From Pyrenula massariospora (lineage: Eukaryota; Ascomycota; Eurotiomycetes; Pyrenulales; Pyrenulaceae): 64,000 bases of DNA. The stretch covers positions 682,001 to 746,000 of the forward strand of contig JAGFMI010000001.1 in assembly GCA_021030905.1 (NCBI GenBank), read 5' to 3'. This document shows positions 32,101 through 42,029 of this stretch, one piece after another (within the stretch, counting starts at the first letter, position 1; each line of letters starts with the position of its first letter). Position numbers and translations under genes: made by a program. The notes below the pieces were generated by a model, which was not told where the DNA came from, ran no database searches, and was given only the letters and a program-made list of their open reading frames with translations.

Positions 32101-32186
32101 AAGTCGAAATTGATATTAGCAGCCGCGACCGTCAGTTCATTAGGAATAGCAAGCATGGAAGCTATGAGCTTGCTAGACAAAGGCAT
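29145..32186 (-). CDS. large orphan protein (1013 aa) with a cysteine-rich central knuckle
   Basis: One uninterrupted frame of 1013 codons, long for this intron-rich window. The start MPLSSKLIASMLAIPNELTVAAANINFDFSL (in parts MPLSSKLIASMLAIP and FDFSLMKVDAPEEFHG) looks natural. I know similar long fungal orphans but no named domain. Around residues 545-600 is a Cys/His-rich stretch: WCNC, then ECLCVSEGYRCSIFCHPHGFRC, then KCLKGCTGQGDCTSC (first run split as ECLCVSEGYRC and SIFCHPHGFRC). Its spacing recalls zinc knuckles or CXC-type DNA-binding motifs. The C-terminal part has FPRERAIFRTTGNWQARIA and a last CVKCVQDSC. No signal peptide; mostly helical N-terminal half. A nucleic-acid or zinc-linked role is inference only. 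Confidence 0.75.
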   Translation of the reverse strand: MPLSSKLIASMLAIPNELTVAAANINFDFSLMKVDAPEEFHGVRDALSQHRRSEAEEGQPHVIARRLGALFEGLLPPIPHLIAAYGKRVSEISSRVTADSPSERYAGIFSTQAGLDATNIWAAATSGTGALAIHLLACLLARMWKNHEATSIWVELIDRRKQEIADSFTNISTSELRAVMAAKQNFDRQRLASWDSSARSWLQTADVTRRHQYTQLMLVANNVRLPVNPCTDIYENVIQAWRSALCAMERLVQGIPQQVQDGSILLGISAWHLYPDMEVLGNQITTIHQKDELMNHAILTVPALQDNIDREGVFWSLPLSRMRYYSPPVIAERRLASDTSRISMEDLHIIVLGNLISQWSDACPSPERGCKLIITLADLVAESVPWLRLLADAARVVIKSQGLENKYVLKLFRMGMRRYQPWLYDNSIWSSPPAFFGLSFFPKLLGILDGIENKITFLRRIAQGLQGTHENLIIRYSTPRNLGEFASAVPQVRKLLKRTIDSIEIQVESHYRLVPLKPSFRYQPSVPTCLALRSFDEPDSYDSWCNCISSSKVECLCVSEGYRCSIFCHPHGFRCSNASSSDLSKCLKGCTGQGDCTSCFQALTYISDAQRADHNIFIRSEDSKPVDDSHFVLRKPHEEEPQLYVFVLGDDKSAAIFKRHDSRIPRYSGGLADALATMDEVEAVIASPSVSASLLADCLRNWWTASPHPVCDQLKRSFDALVFASSLYEHMIEATIDIGAVNLPLYKTMWSDPTYDGELARCFACIAMFESGELILDPSSIRGAMALSTGDSIYVASTILEDPTVETSRRPVQRVFGNLGRPEMVLLIPPSEPKLEAFDPHCWHLVNHDLFNGDLQDSFTATSLHLSFTDFELAIDVGQRGLRDTRVALVESLISINHRGKHVGDLDILSMVHSDKVIAIQRSCSHTCERVATKGFDNTRQSFPLVSLDTWEEFQDFPRERAIFRTTGNWQARIAATVASIQSGKKTIILPSNPCVKCVQDSCDEKDFDILIS

Positions 32187-33232
32187 GATGGGCGATTTAA
32201 TCTTGAAGAATGAACAAGTCAGGACTTTGTCAAACTATGTACATTAAATTCCTGTTGTGAATATCAAGAGCTGGTTTGTTACCTTGAGGTGCAGGCCATG
32301 AAAAAGACTTAGTTTAAGAGTAAACTGAAGTTGGTCACACAACAGACCTTGTTGCAAAGACGAGGCTCGTGAGCTAAGAGCAATTAGGATAGCTAAGGAG
32401 GGATGGATATAGGAATATGAGCAGGACAGAGCCTGACATCTGTGCAGTGTGGTGTGGCCAGGCTGATTTCCAACTTCATAGGGGCTATGTCTGTGCGCAT
32501 GCAGATCTGTTCAAGTTTAGCTGCTGGCGATGAAGACATGAACAGGCCAGTTATCCAGTACGACATATGTTCTTATATCAAATTAGGGTTACGGTGTTTG
32601 AGCTGGAGGGGTGAATCATGAAAATTTCAATTCCCAGGAGTTATGTGAGCTTCGCCCCACAAGATAGGCCGCGTGGAACGAGGGTTCTTCACATCTTGGT
32701 TGGTTTAGTAGATCCTGCAACATTTTTACCCCACATGCTCAAGGCTGGAATTAGCCTCTCTAAGCAGGCCTAGGAAAAACGGTAAGCCACTTATTAAGTC
32801 ATCAATTTAGACCAGGACAATCTTGTGCCGAACATTCATACTGTCAGAAGTATGAAAATGAAGGGGGAGATCACGAGAATATTTAGCCATGAGTAATATG
32901 GACAATTATGGTCACGTCATTTAGACTCGTACTAGCTGTGGAATCATGCCGAAGGTCATGAATCACGGTGGGTCTATCTAGCGACTAAGAAGTTAGCTTG
33001 TTAGTATGCACCAGTAGGGTTTCGCAGCATCGCTTTGCCTCGTCTGGCTGAGCATCGCCTGCATACAGCGGTGTCTACCTCGCGCCGAGGCCATCCGCCG
33101 CATAGCACAACCCTACATATCGTACAATTGGTTGATCGCTACGCAAGCCTTAACACGCATGTCGGCAGCGCCGCACAGTACGTGGAGCCAGCCGAGTGTA
33201 TGGGCCATAGCAGTGAGAGCCTCGCGGTCCAG
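32187..33232. other. intergenic, no gene recognised
   Basis: Promoter side of the 1013-residue protein and an AT-rich stretch to about 33000. Nothing else supported. Confidence 0.4.
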
Positions 33233-33630
33233 TTAGGTCTTGAAGTACTCATGAGTGTACGATTCAACGAAATCTAAAACGGAGCCAAGGGTAGCCTCGC
33301 CTTCTAGCCGCATGTGCACGCCCTCACGTTGGACTACAAGACCTTGACCAGGTCTATCGATGATCTTCAATCCAGATCCTCTGCGACAGACATGAAGAAC
33401 AAATCTGCCTGCGCCTAATCGTCGCCTCCAACGCAAATCAGTACCGGCGTCTTGCGCCCAGCTAAGCGCTGTGAGGATTTTCGGCAATGAGACAGCCCCA
33501 ATAGATTTACCATCCGGTTTTCATATAGCCGATGAGGGATTTCAATTCTGCAGACCTGATGCGACAACAGGGCTGTGGAGCGTTCGAAACAGGAAATGCT
33601 TCGGTGATACAAGTGCGGTAGGTACAGCAA
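33233..33630 (-). pseudogene. decayed alpha/beta-hydrolase-like fragment
   Basis: Two protein-like stretches lie in different frames of the minus strand: GRKTPVLICVGGDD near 33425, typical of the strand before the acid residue in alpha/beta hydrolases, and GQGLVVQREGVHMRLEGEA near 33330. They suggest a C-terminal hydrolase remnant with several breaks. Family only tentative. Confidence 0.25.
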
Positions 33631-33745
33631 ATGCGACTCCCGCTTGGCGACGGCAATGTTAGCATTGCCAAATCCTGGCGAGAAAAATGCTAGGGACTTA
33701 GTGAAGACACGGTTTCAATCACGACCGTTTCCAATGGAAAGATTG

Positions 33746-35106
33746 TCAAAGCCGGGTCAACAGACCACGTTGTCCAGCCAGCCCTTGAGAGAGTGTGAAT
33801 CCGCGATCGCGGATGACTGCAAGGGCGGCGTAGTAAGTGATGCTGTACGGGTTCGAAATTACCATGCTCGTGGGATTGATGGCAGACACTTGCTCCCAGT
33901 CAGCTAGGTTGCTGGCAGGGAAAAGACTGCGCAGCGGATCAAGGACTAAATTGAGAGATGGAGGGTTAGTCGAGGAGTGTGCAAGAGTACAGGCGGAAGA
34001 ACGATTTTTAGATCGCAAGAATAACGGGGGCTGGGGATGGAGGAAGTGTGGAGGATAGTGGGGGGTTATTTAAGAAGATAGAGAATTGGCGATAGAAGGC
34101 TCACGTCTCCATGGCGGGAAAAGGCAGAACTAGTCAAAAAGGGTCAATTGAGGTCTCTAGAAGCCGGCTAGTCTTAGCCAGCAAGTGCAACGAACCTCGT
34201 GAAGGATGACAAATGCAGTCATTGCCCGGAGAGGGCTTAGCAGATTGAATCCGCCCTGGATTACCATCGGGTCGTACTGAAGTGCTGCCCAATTCATTGT
34301 GTAGGGAATGTCGTCGAAGGAATGGAAGCCTGAATTAAATGGGCTTAGCTGGATGTCGCAGATCTGTTTGAGTGAGAGCTAGGTTAGGACACTTATTGTT
34401 TTACAAGGGAAGAAATGCAAGCGGTCGGTCAGGTGTACGAACAGTGGTTGTAGCCCTAGGCTCGATATCAGAATAGCCTATAGTGTTGCCGTCACTAGGC
34501 CAAGTCTGAACCCTAATATCTCCACGTTGACAACCGATGGTATCGCCCATGAAAATTCCATTGGCGAGATCCTCCCATTCCTGGTATGCGCTGAATAGCA
34601 CCCTTGGATTTGACAATCTGTCTCGGTCTCTCTGCGGCACGTAAAACTCGGGGTGCACAACTCCCCAGCTAAGGTCCAAATCTGGGCGCATCGTCCATCT
34701 TGATCTGTTGTTGGGATCCTGGGGATCATTGTCACAATAATAACGATAGTTTGCGGCATTTCGGTTAGAGTTTATCGTCATGTCCGCTAATGCTCGAAGA
34801 ATATCTAGTTTGAAAGCTATTAGTTTAGCTTAGCAGATCCGGGTCACAGAAACGCCAACTGTCTATTCTCTCGACCGCATTTTCATTATTTTCTGCTCTC
34901 GAAGTCTTGAATATTTCCTTGAATACTCTGTCCTGGTCCTTTTCCGGATCGTGCAATGCCCTTAAGGCACTTCTTGCCATCGCCTTGGCTCCACCCAAGC
35001 CTTTTTCAAATCCATATTTTCCTGGGTTTCTGCACGACTCATCCACAAAGTAAGAGTAAGCATCAGAGATCGACGATAGAGCAATAATCATGAGTAGGCT
35101 GAGCAT
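33746..35106 (-). CDS. secreted metallopeptidase-like protein, doubtful integrity
   Basis: Exon 1 (34848-35106) starts with a signal peptide (MLSLLMIIALSSISDAYS). Exon 2 is 34443-34804 and exon 3 is 34196-34363; the phases agree. Exon 3 ends AMTAFVILHE, where an HExxH zinc helix would continue, but a GTTCGT donor follows. A further exon to a stop at 33746 reads NLADWEQVSAINPTS, then NPYSITYYAALAV, which resembles the NADSYAxFA block of aspzincin-like peptidases. Between them a 25-nt mini-exon (34096-34120 region) can keep the phase, but no choice of splice site restores the second histidine. The 43-bp first intron is short. The gene may encode a catalytically dead relative or be decaying; exon 4 borders are unreliable. 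Confidence 0.45.
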
Positions 35107-36205
35107 CTTTTCGTCCTATTAAAAGTGTACGGTACAAAAGAAGGAAAAGAAAAAAAAAAAAAAAAAAAGTGCAGTGATCGATTTTTTCAAAGTTGCAGGC
35201 GACACAGCAACCTAAAGTTGTCTCAACAGGTGAAATTGTATAGGCATGAGCTAGTCCACTGAAGAAAGCCCTTCTACTAGTGCACGTGGCTCCTTCTCGC
35301 AATCAGCGGCGTTAGTCCGGTGAAGACCAAGGGAAAAGTCCGAGAACAATCGCTTTGGAGGGCTGATCATTCCCGCTGTTAGACGGGCTTCAGTGAGCCG
35401 ATGCCCGCTATTAGTGAGTTTGGGCATTTAAGCCAGAATTATAGACAACAGAGATTTGTCCGCGACACTCTTTTAATGAATAAATGGGCAAGGTTGGTTC
35501 CATGATCGACATTGATCCGGCCAACATGCATCGCGACTTTCACTTAAGACTGACACCGATTACTAAAGCTAACAAGAAATAGTTCCAGAAGGATTCCTGC
35601 CGCGCTAAATATAGCAATGCGGCTTTGAGAAGATGTCTTTGAGAAACAAAATTCATGTTGGCGGATGATAGAGCCGCAGAAAGGGAAACGGAGGACAAAT
35701 GTATCGCGGCCCAACCCCGAGCCGAACAAGCCGAGCCAAGCCACATTCTGCGGAGCCTTTCCGAAGGTCCGAAGGTCCTCAGCCGCCACAAACGCCAAAG
35801 GTAAGAAGCGCTTGTCTTGGGGAGTCAGGGATTCTTCCATGAATTGGGTAATGACGTCCTAGCGCACGGCTGCAGAATGAGCAGTGAAATGAGACTTTGG
35901 CTGTTCCACAGCGCGCGGCGAAGACAGATCGAAGTCTTGGAAAACTTCAAAGCACCTATTTACGCCGTGTGGCTTGAAGGAAAGGACCTTACGACTAAAA
36001 CTTGATGGATTATGACTAGTGATGAGCTGTATGCGGAAGCCATAAATACCAAAAATCCCGTCGCTGCGTGACCTAAGACTCAAACATGTAAGTACATAGT
36101 ACCAGGGGAAAGAATGCCGGTCGCAAAGAACGCTCTCCCTAGCAGTCCATCATATGCTAATGTCAATAATTCACGGCGACAAGTCGATACCCTCTGCAAT
36201 TTTTC
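35107..36205. other. intergenic, contains an A-rich run
   Basis: A run of about 24 A residues (35146-35169, one G near its start) lies just upstream of the minus-strand start at 35106. Frames at 35540-36083 show no domain. No gene supported. Confidence 0.4.
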
Positions 36206-37345
36206 TCACGTCATTTCATCCAACATCCTGGCAAATCGCTCTATCTGTTGCATTTCTTCGTATGTCCAGGTCCTGACACAAAGACTCGGATAATGCGAGC
36301 ATGTCAGTCTACTTCCCCCACACCATTTACAGGTTTCTTGAAGCCGGACGCGAAACTTCACGCCAGAGAGCCCTGACAATCCGAACCTGTGCAAGATGCG
36401 TGTTCTAGACTCCATCGATATCGCCAGTCGCTCCGACTCCTCAGCCTCTTCCTCGTATTTTTGTGACCATTCCAAAAGCGAATCGCGGAGGGTGTATAAT
36501 TTCCAACAGCCTCTTGTTCGAATGAGCTGAAATTGTCCAGGGGTATCATGTCGAGAGTGCCAGTGCCAAAAGGAGTGTGCGGAAGCATTGTGGTGGTCAA
36601 TAGATATTCTGCAGCGTCGACATCTATCCACGTGGATGTCCATTTCGAGCGGCGCACTAGCAACTTGTTGGCCGATGAATTTGACCATATTCATCGACAT
36701 TTCGGGGAAATTGCGGTGATCGGGTATTTCAACGCCCAAACTCAGTCGCTGAAGGTTCGGTAGCAGATTCCTGCAGGTGAAAATCGGAGAGAAAATATCC
36801 TCCGCTTTATATCCCAGTTGACGATTCACCCTGACCATAATGTCTCGTAGGAAAGATTTGGCGGAGTGGTCAAGACTTCGAACGTACCCTTCGAAAACTC
36901 CTTCGTGCTTGAAATGAAACTGACGATTTTGATATCGGCCATGATACATGAAGACCATTGCTTCATGACGAATTGACCTCCGAACCTGTAAGAGGCTTTT
37001 CTCGTTTCTTGACAACTTTTTTCTTTCTTCGCATGACAAATTTTCCTTATCCTGATCAACATCGGTTGCTTCTTCACTGGTCGCCTCTTCGTCTGCTGTC
37101 TCTTCATCCGTTGTCTCTTCAGTCTCTGCCTCTTCATTCATTGCAATATTTCCAGCTCTAGCTGTTGGGTTCTGGTGTAGCGTCTCGTCGTTGGTTGGTT
37201 GGAAACGGCATAGGATTGATGAAGAGAGGCGGGTAGCAATGAGCTCTGATGAACGGATCTTCTTTGGGTAGAGGTGAGATTCGCAGAAGACGAGTTCGTA
37301 GATTCGATTGCGAAGCTCGGCAGGAAGCCGCTCAAAGTGAGACAT
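36206..37345 (-). CDS. 2EXR-domain (F-box-like) protein
   Basis: Single exon, 379 residues. The N-terminus FERLPAELRNRIYELVF is the hallmark of the fungal 2EXR domain, a short F-box-related motif expanded in filamentous ascomycetes. A strongly acidic run with repeated E-E-T/A units (TEETTDEETADEEATSEEATD, given in part) lies at about residues 74-95, then SLLQVRRSIRHEAMVFMYHG, where these proteins typically discuss the R-x-I-R-x-E motif. Later are paired cysteines and histidines (RCRRCRISIDHHNA, CKWCGGSRLTCSH) that could bind zinc. Role unknown; ubiquitin-ligase adaptor function has been proposed for the wider group but is not shown here. Confidence 0.78.
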   Translation of the reverse strand: MSHFERLPAELRNRIYELVFCESHLYPKKIRSSELIATRLSSSILCRFQPTNDETLHQNPTARAGNIAMNEEAETEETTDEETADEEATSEEATDVDQDKENLSCEERKKLSRNEKSLLQVRRSIRHEAMVFMYHGRYQNRQFHFKHEGVFEGYVRSLDHSAKSFLRDIMVRVNRQLGYKAEDIFSPIFTCRNLLPNLQRLSLGVEIPDHRNFPEMSMNMVKFIGQQVASAPLEMDIHVDRCRRCRISIDHHNASAHSFWHWHSRHDTPGQFQLIRTRGCWKLYTLRDSLLEWSQKYEEEAEESERLAISMESRTRILHRFGLSGLSGVKFRVRLQETCKWCGGSRLTCSHYPSLCVRTWTYEEMQQIERFARMLDEMT

Positions 37346-38799
37346 GGTGTCATAAAACGAGATTGCGCTGCTGGTATGGTCCGTGAGGCGTCAGGACAGT
37401 AAGCGCGGAGTGACGATATTTTTCTGCTTTGAAATTGAGCACTTCAAGATTAAGATCAAAGCTGACGGTAGTTTTCTCAGCGCAAGTCTGCACTCTGGCC
37501 TTCGAGAAGTCCAACATATATATAACACAGAGGTAGAAGATAAGAAAACGCCATTTTTGAACAATTTAGAGGGGTCTCAACGGATGACCCCACGGCGTAT
37601 ACCACTACCGTGGTACTGCGTGGATGAAAACTCATATCTTGGATGTGGTCCAGGGAGCATTCAGTAATGTAACTTTTCATGATGGAGGCACACCCTAATG
37701 GTATGTCCGCATAACCAAAGAAAATATCTGAACCATGGTATAGGACGGAGTTGGGACCAAACCTGCCCGCGGGGCGCGGTTGAGATCCACGGAACATGGG
37801 AAAACCCCATTTTCCACAATAATCATTCGCATGTCACAAGAAGACTCGTGGATGATACTTCGATAATTCTTCAACGGCCTACAAGCGCTCATAACTCATC
37901 GGAGGAATTGTATGAACATTGACCAGCGAGAATCAAGCTGGCAAACCTTTTCCGTTCAAAAGTCAGGAGATTGTGGTGAGAGCATGTCAGAAGTTCCAAA
38001 TAATTTTTGATGATACTCCCAGAAGAATAGCCCGTGGATTTGTTCAGGTCTAAACTTCTTACGATCATGATCCAACGTAAAAGGAGTTTCAAGACCAGGG
38101 CGAAGCAACGAGCAATAGCCTTTTGTGGGTGACCCATCAAGGGTATGTCTTGGCTCTGGTCCCTTCAGCCGAATAGATGAATGATACACAGATCTTGAGC
38201 ACAAATCGTGCATAAATCCTCCACAAAGCGTTCTCAAGGCTGTCGATGATCTCAATAATGATGGTGCCGCATAATAATTGATGCAGCATAGCGGGGCTCT
38301 TGGGCGAAGTACGCAATTTTCTCCAAGAAGGGGCGAGAAATACGAGGGCGCCTAGCCAATGCTGAGAGGGAAGCACGAGGCTGTGCGGGTGCAGCCTGTC
38401 TACCGACATTCTGCCGAGCCCGAATACGCGTATAACTCGCCTTTCTATTGGCTTGCGCCGGTGATGCCCATATCGAACAGGTCACTCTGCAGATCCAAGA
38501 TATCTCACCCCTTAATGGGTGGAGCTGTGCCTTCTGGACGCGCAATGTTTGGGACTGGGGTTTACAATATGCGTCGGCTGGGAGACATCGTCTCTCTGCT
38601 GGCTTTAATTGTGGGGATTCTTCCCTCTTCTGAAACCCATTAGAAAAACAATCGAAGAAGGCCCCAGCCTCATTCTTTCACCGCTATCATTTAAATACAC
38701 TCAGGCTCTCATACATACTTGCTGTAAACTCCCATTCCCTCCTCTATCTAGGCTTTACAAGACATATGACTGCAACGCCCTAGTAACCTGTGAGAGACA
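37346..38799. other. intergenic, possibly holding a decayed gene
   Basis: Between a minus-strand 2EXR gene and the RTA1 gene, so both promoters lie here. Minus-strand frames at 37956-38545 are protein-like in places (RPFLEKIAYFAQEPRYA, RKKFRPEQIHGLFFWEY) but break often and match nothing I know. Confidence 0.35.
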
Positions 38800-39709
38800 A
38801 TGACACAGCTTCAAACACATCACGGCTACAAGCTCTGGCGCTATGTTCCCAATATTCCCGCGTCCGCAGTATTCCTGGTTCTCTTCTCTGCTGTCACAGC
38901 ACTCCATGCGTGGAGGATGTTCCGGACGAGGACATGGTTTTGTGTCCCCTTCACGATCGGAGGCATCTGTACGTATCGGTCCTCCTCCTCTCTTCCATGC
39001 TCATAGTGAACGGCACTGACGATCGGCCATTACAGTTGAGATGATCAGCTATGCAGCACGGATCTGGGCCCACGATAACACTGGGGAGATCATGCCACAA
39101 GCACTACACGCTGTCTTCATCCTTCTTGCTCCTGTTCTTTTCTGCGCGACCGTATATATGACTCTCCGTCGCATCATACGCAGCGTGAATGGCGAGAAAT
39201 ACTCACTTGTCCCCGTCGACTGGTTGACGCGCATCTTCGTACTCGGAGATATATTCGCTTTCTTCGTCCAGGGTGGCGGTGCTGGAATCCAGGCTACGGG
39301 AAACAAGTTCAAGCTAGGACAAAACGTCATAATTGTCGGACTAGTCATTCAGATCATCAGCCTGGGCTTGTTTTGTTTAACAGCGGCGCTATTCGAGATC
39401 AGGATACGGAGAAAACCAACAGAAGCAAGCTTACGCAAGGATATACCGTGGAAGCAAAGCCTGTGGATGCTATACACGGTCTTGACTTTGATCATGATCC
39501 GATCGCTGTTCCGTGTTATAGAGTATGCAATGGGACAAGACGGATATCTGCTCAACCACGAATGGACTTTATACGTCTTCGACAGCGTGCCCATGTTCGC
39601 AACCATGGTGATTTTCTGGTACTGGTATCCAAGCAAGCTGAGGATTCGGCGAGACTTCGGCGGAGCAGATCTTGGAGATATGCACTTGCACGAGAGGGGA
39701 CCGAAATGA
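38800..39709 (+). CDS. RTA1-like seven-helix membrane protein
   Basis: Two exons, 38800-38968 and 39036-39709 (67-bp intron GTACGT...TACAG, phase 1), give 280 residues. The join creates GGIFEMISYAARIW, a signature of the RTA1 family (GGxxExIGYxxR). Other hallmarks are LHAVFILLAPVLFCATVYM, FVLGDIFAFFVQGGGAGIQ and RSLFRVIEYAMGQDGYLLNHE. Seven helices are visible. Fungal RTA1/Rsb1 proteins affect sphingoid-base and lipid movement across the plasma membrane and resistance to toxic amphiphiles. It converges on an Upc2-like regulator 292 bp away. Family is firm; substrate is unknown. Confidence 0.93.
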
Positions 39710-40001
39710 GCAGAGAAGTGTATTTCGTACGCTACGGCGAAGTCATCCGGTTCGAAAGGCACGGAATAAGGAACAAAGGCGTCACTGGACGGGTGTTCCT
39801 AAGCATTCATCTTAACGCGGTTGCAAATAAACGAGGAAGACATCTTGTACAGCTTTAGCACAGATCTAAGCTTTCGTCGTCCGATTTAATTATCTTAGCG
39901 TAGTTAGTGGGGTTTCTAGAAGTTGCCTAGCCGCAAATGCTCATCGCCGTCTCGGCTAACATAGACACATTGTAGTCGAAGGTCGCATGACTTCTTATAG
40001 A

Positions 40002-41231
40002 TTATGGTGGTTGTTGTACCATCGAGTCAGAGTCTTGAGATATGACGTCGTTCGGCCAATTGAGCCACCTTATCCAAGGCTTCCCAAGGAGATTAGTGAC
40101 CGATTTTATCACAAAGCGACCAGCGTCTCCAATATACCAGGAGTGACGGCGGTCATAGAGAGTGACAGCATAATATGCAAGGATCACCAGCGCCTCTGGT
40201 CGTCGCTGTGTAAGAAGCTCCGTGTATTCGGCAGAGACACGAACCGGCCAAGCAGAAGATATATGTGAGCCTTCGGTTTCCTTCATGGCTTTATTTACGT
40301 TGAATACCCATTGCAAATGCTCTGTGGCTTCCTTGTAGACCTTTGCATTGGGTCCTAGGTCAGATGCGTCGATTAAATCTTGCAGCTCTTGACACTCTGA
40401 GCCCTCTGAGGTTATTGGAGGAAATTGACGGACAACATGTAAAATCGGTTTAAGCTCGGATTGACAAAGCAGCGGCCAGGCTGCTCTGACAACTGCTCTG
40501 ACTCCGCGATACATGTCAAGGTATGTCGTAAATGAATGTAGGAAGGCAACAAAGTCGCCGTTGTGGGACGATGTCGCGTCAAAAAGTACATGGACACCAA
40601 CAAAGGCTGTGAAGAGAAACATCGCAACACAATTATCGGCATTTACTTCAGCTTGAACGCGGTTGAAAATGGACAAAGCTCGAAGTCTGAAATTATCAGA
40701 TTGATCCTTGTAATGCTTTCCTTGAGCGGGACGGACGACACTCAAATGCAGAGAAGAGAGAGCAAGCATTTGGTACATGAGAAATGGATTAGCTAGCCCC
40801 GCTGAGACGATGGCGTCACGTGTAGCATCCGTGACAAGATGTTGGACAGTCACCCATTCTCCAACATGAGTAGAGAAATGGTGCAGCAGCTCAAGGTGTT
40901 CCATATTTACATTAGTCTCATGGTGGCCATTGTCCCAATATATAGCTGCAGGCGATACTTGATCTCCCGAATTCAGACTTTGAGGCGTTTGAGCAGCCGG
41001 AGATATGGTGTATCTGCCGTAAGAACATGATAATTTGGAGGTTGAGCAATTGACGCAAATCGGCCGCGACTCGTCGCACTGGCGGGTGGACGATTAGCTT
41101 GTGTGCAATCAATGAAAGGCAAAGTGTGGGATTTGCAATCAGCTCGAGTCGCTTTAGTTTCGTACCTTAACGTGTCGCTTTTTACATGTAAGACAGCCTC
41201 GTCGTGATTTGCTGTGGCTCCTTCGCATCAT
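40002..41231 (-). CDS. Zn2Cys6 transcription factor, Upc2-like
   Basis: Two exons, 41166-41231 and 40002-41078 (87-bp intron GTACGA...CCAG, phase 0), give 380 residues. The intron splits the zinc cluster; joined it reads GCLTCKKRHVK then CDESRPICVNCSTSKLSC, a full six-cysteine binuclear cluster. The later MEHLELLHHFSTHVGEWV and PFLMYQMLALSSLHLSVVRP blocks are those of Upc2/sterol-uptake-control-like regulators (fungal-specific domain DUF3468-type). The protein would act in the nucleus. Upc2 in yeasts responds to sterol depletion, but most filamentous relatives have other, mainly unknown targets. Convergent with the RTA1 gene; its promoter lies in the 800-bp gap shared with TAF12. Start is the first of two ATGs, directly before the basic region. 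Confidence 0.9.
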
Positions 41232-42029
41232 ACGGGAGTTGCCTTTAGCGACTAGCTAAGATTTATCCCTAGCAGGAAATTTTGGCTGATCTAGCAGATA
41301 AGGCAGAGATCGCATCATACGCTTGCGCACTCGAGAATAATTTCAAAGATTTTGAAACTCATGGGATCTTTCTCGATGCACGAATTCCATTGATGCTTGT
41401 ACGCTTAGAATCGTGCTTCAGGGACTTGTAACGCGGCTGCAAAAGTACTAGCATTAAAAGTGTAAGCCCGTAGCTTGTACCATAAATCTAGGAGGATTAC
41501 AAGCTCACATTTACATGAGCTCAGCAATTCTATTCCGTAAGCATTCAAGGGACTGTGAGAGAAAGATCTATTCAATGAGCTTAGGCGGTTTCGGAATGGG
41601 TTGAGAAAGCCGGCGTCGACGCCAAGGCGGTCCGGAGAACGTCGTGCATGTGGGGACCGCAGTCTGCGCATCGGACAATGAATAGATCGTTGACACTTCC
41701 GCTCTGGACATGTTTACCATTCAACTCATATTTAAACTTCTAAGGCATTTCATCTTGACCTCTGCGACCAGTATTCGAGTGACTGATTGATTTCTCCGCT
41801 GGCTGTTGAATTCTCACGTACCTACGATACCGCCTTCCTCCGATGGTCAGACAATTCTAGCCACCATTGATACCCACGGATGATTCACAAGCAACTAAAC
41901 TCTCTCCCTGAGGGCAGCAAAGTTGCTCACGAGCCTACACCGACTGCGCTGTAAGCGCTCCTCTGTCATACCCGCCTTTCTGCAGGAACCCGAGACCTTT
42001 CAGCTGCCTCTGAACCTCATCCCTTGACA
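41232..42029. other. divergent promoter region, regulator and TAF12
   Basis: 798 bp between two divergently read genes. Short frames in it carry no domain. No specific operator recognised. Confidence 0.45.

Noticed and set aside
35146-35169. A-run as a retroposon poly-A tail
   Set aside because: No target-site duplication or retroposed body next to it; it lies in a plain promoter region.
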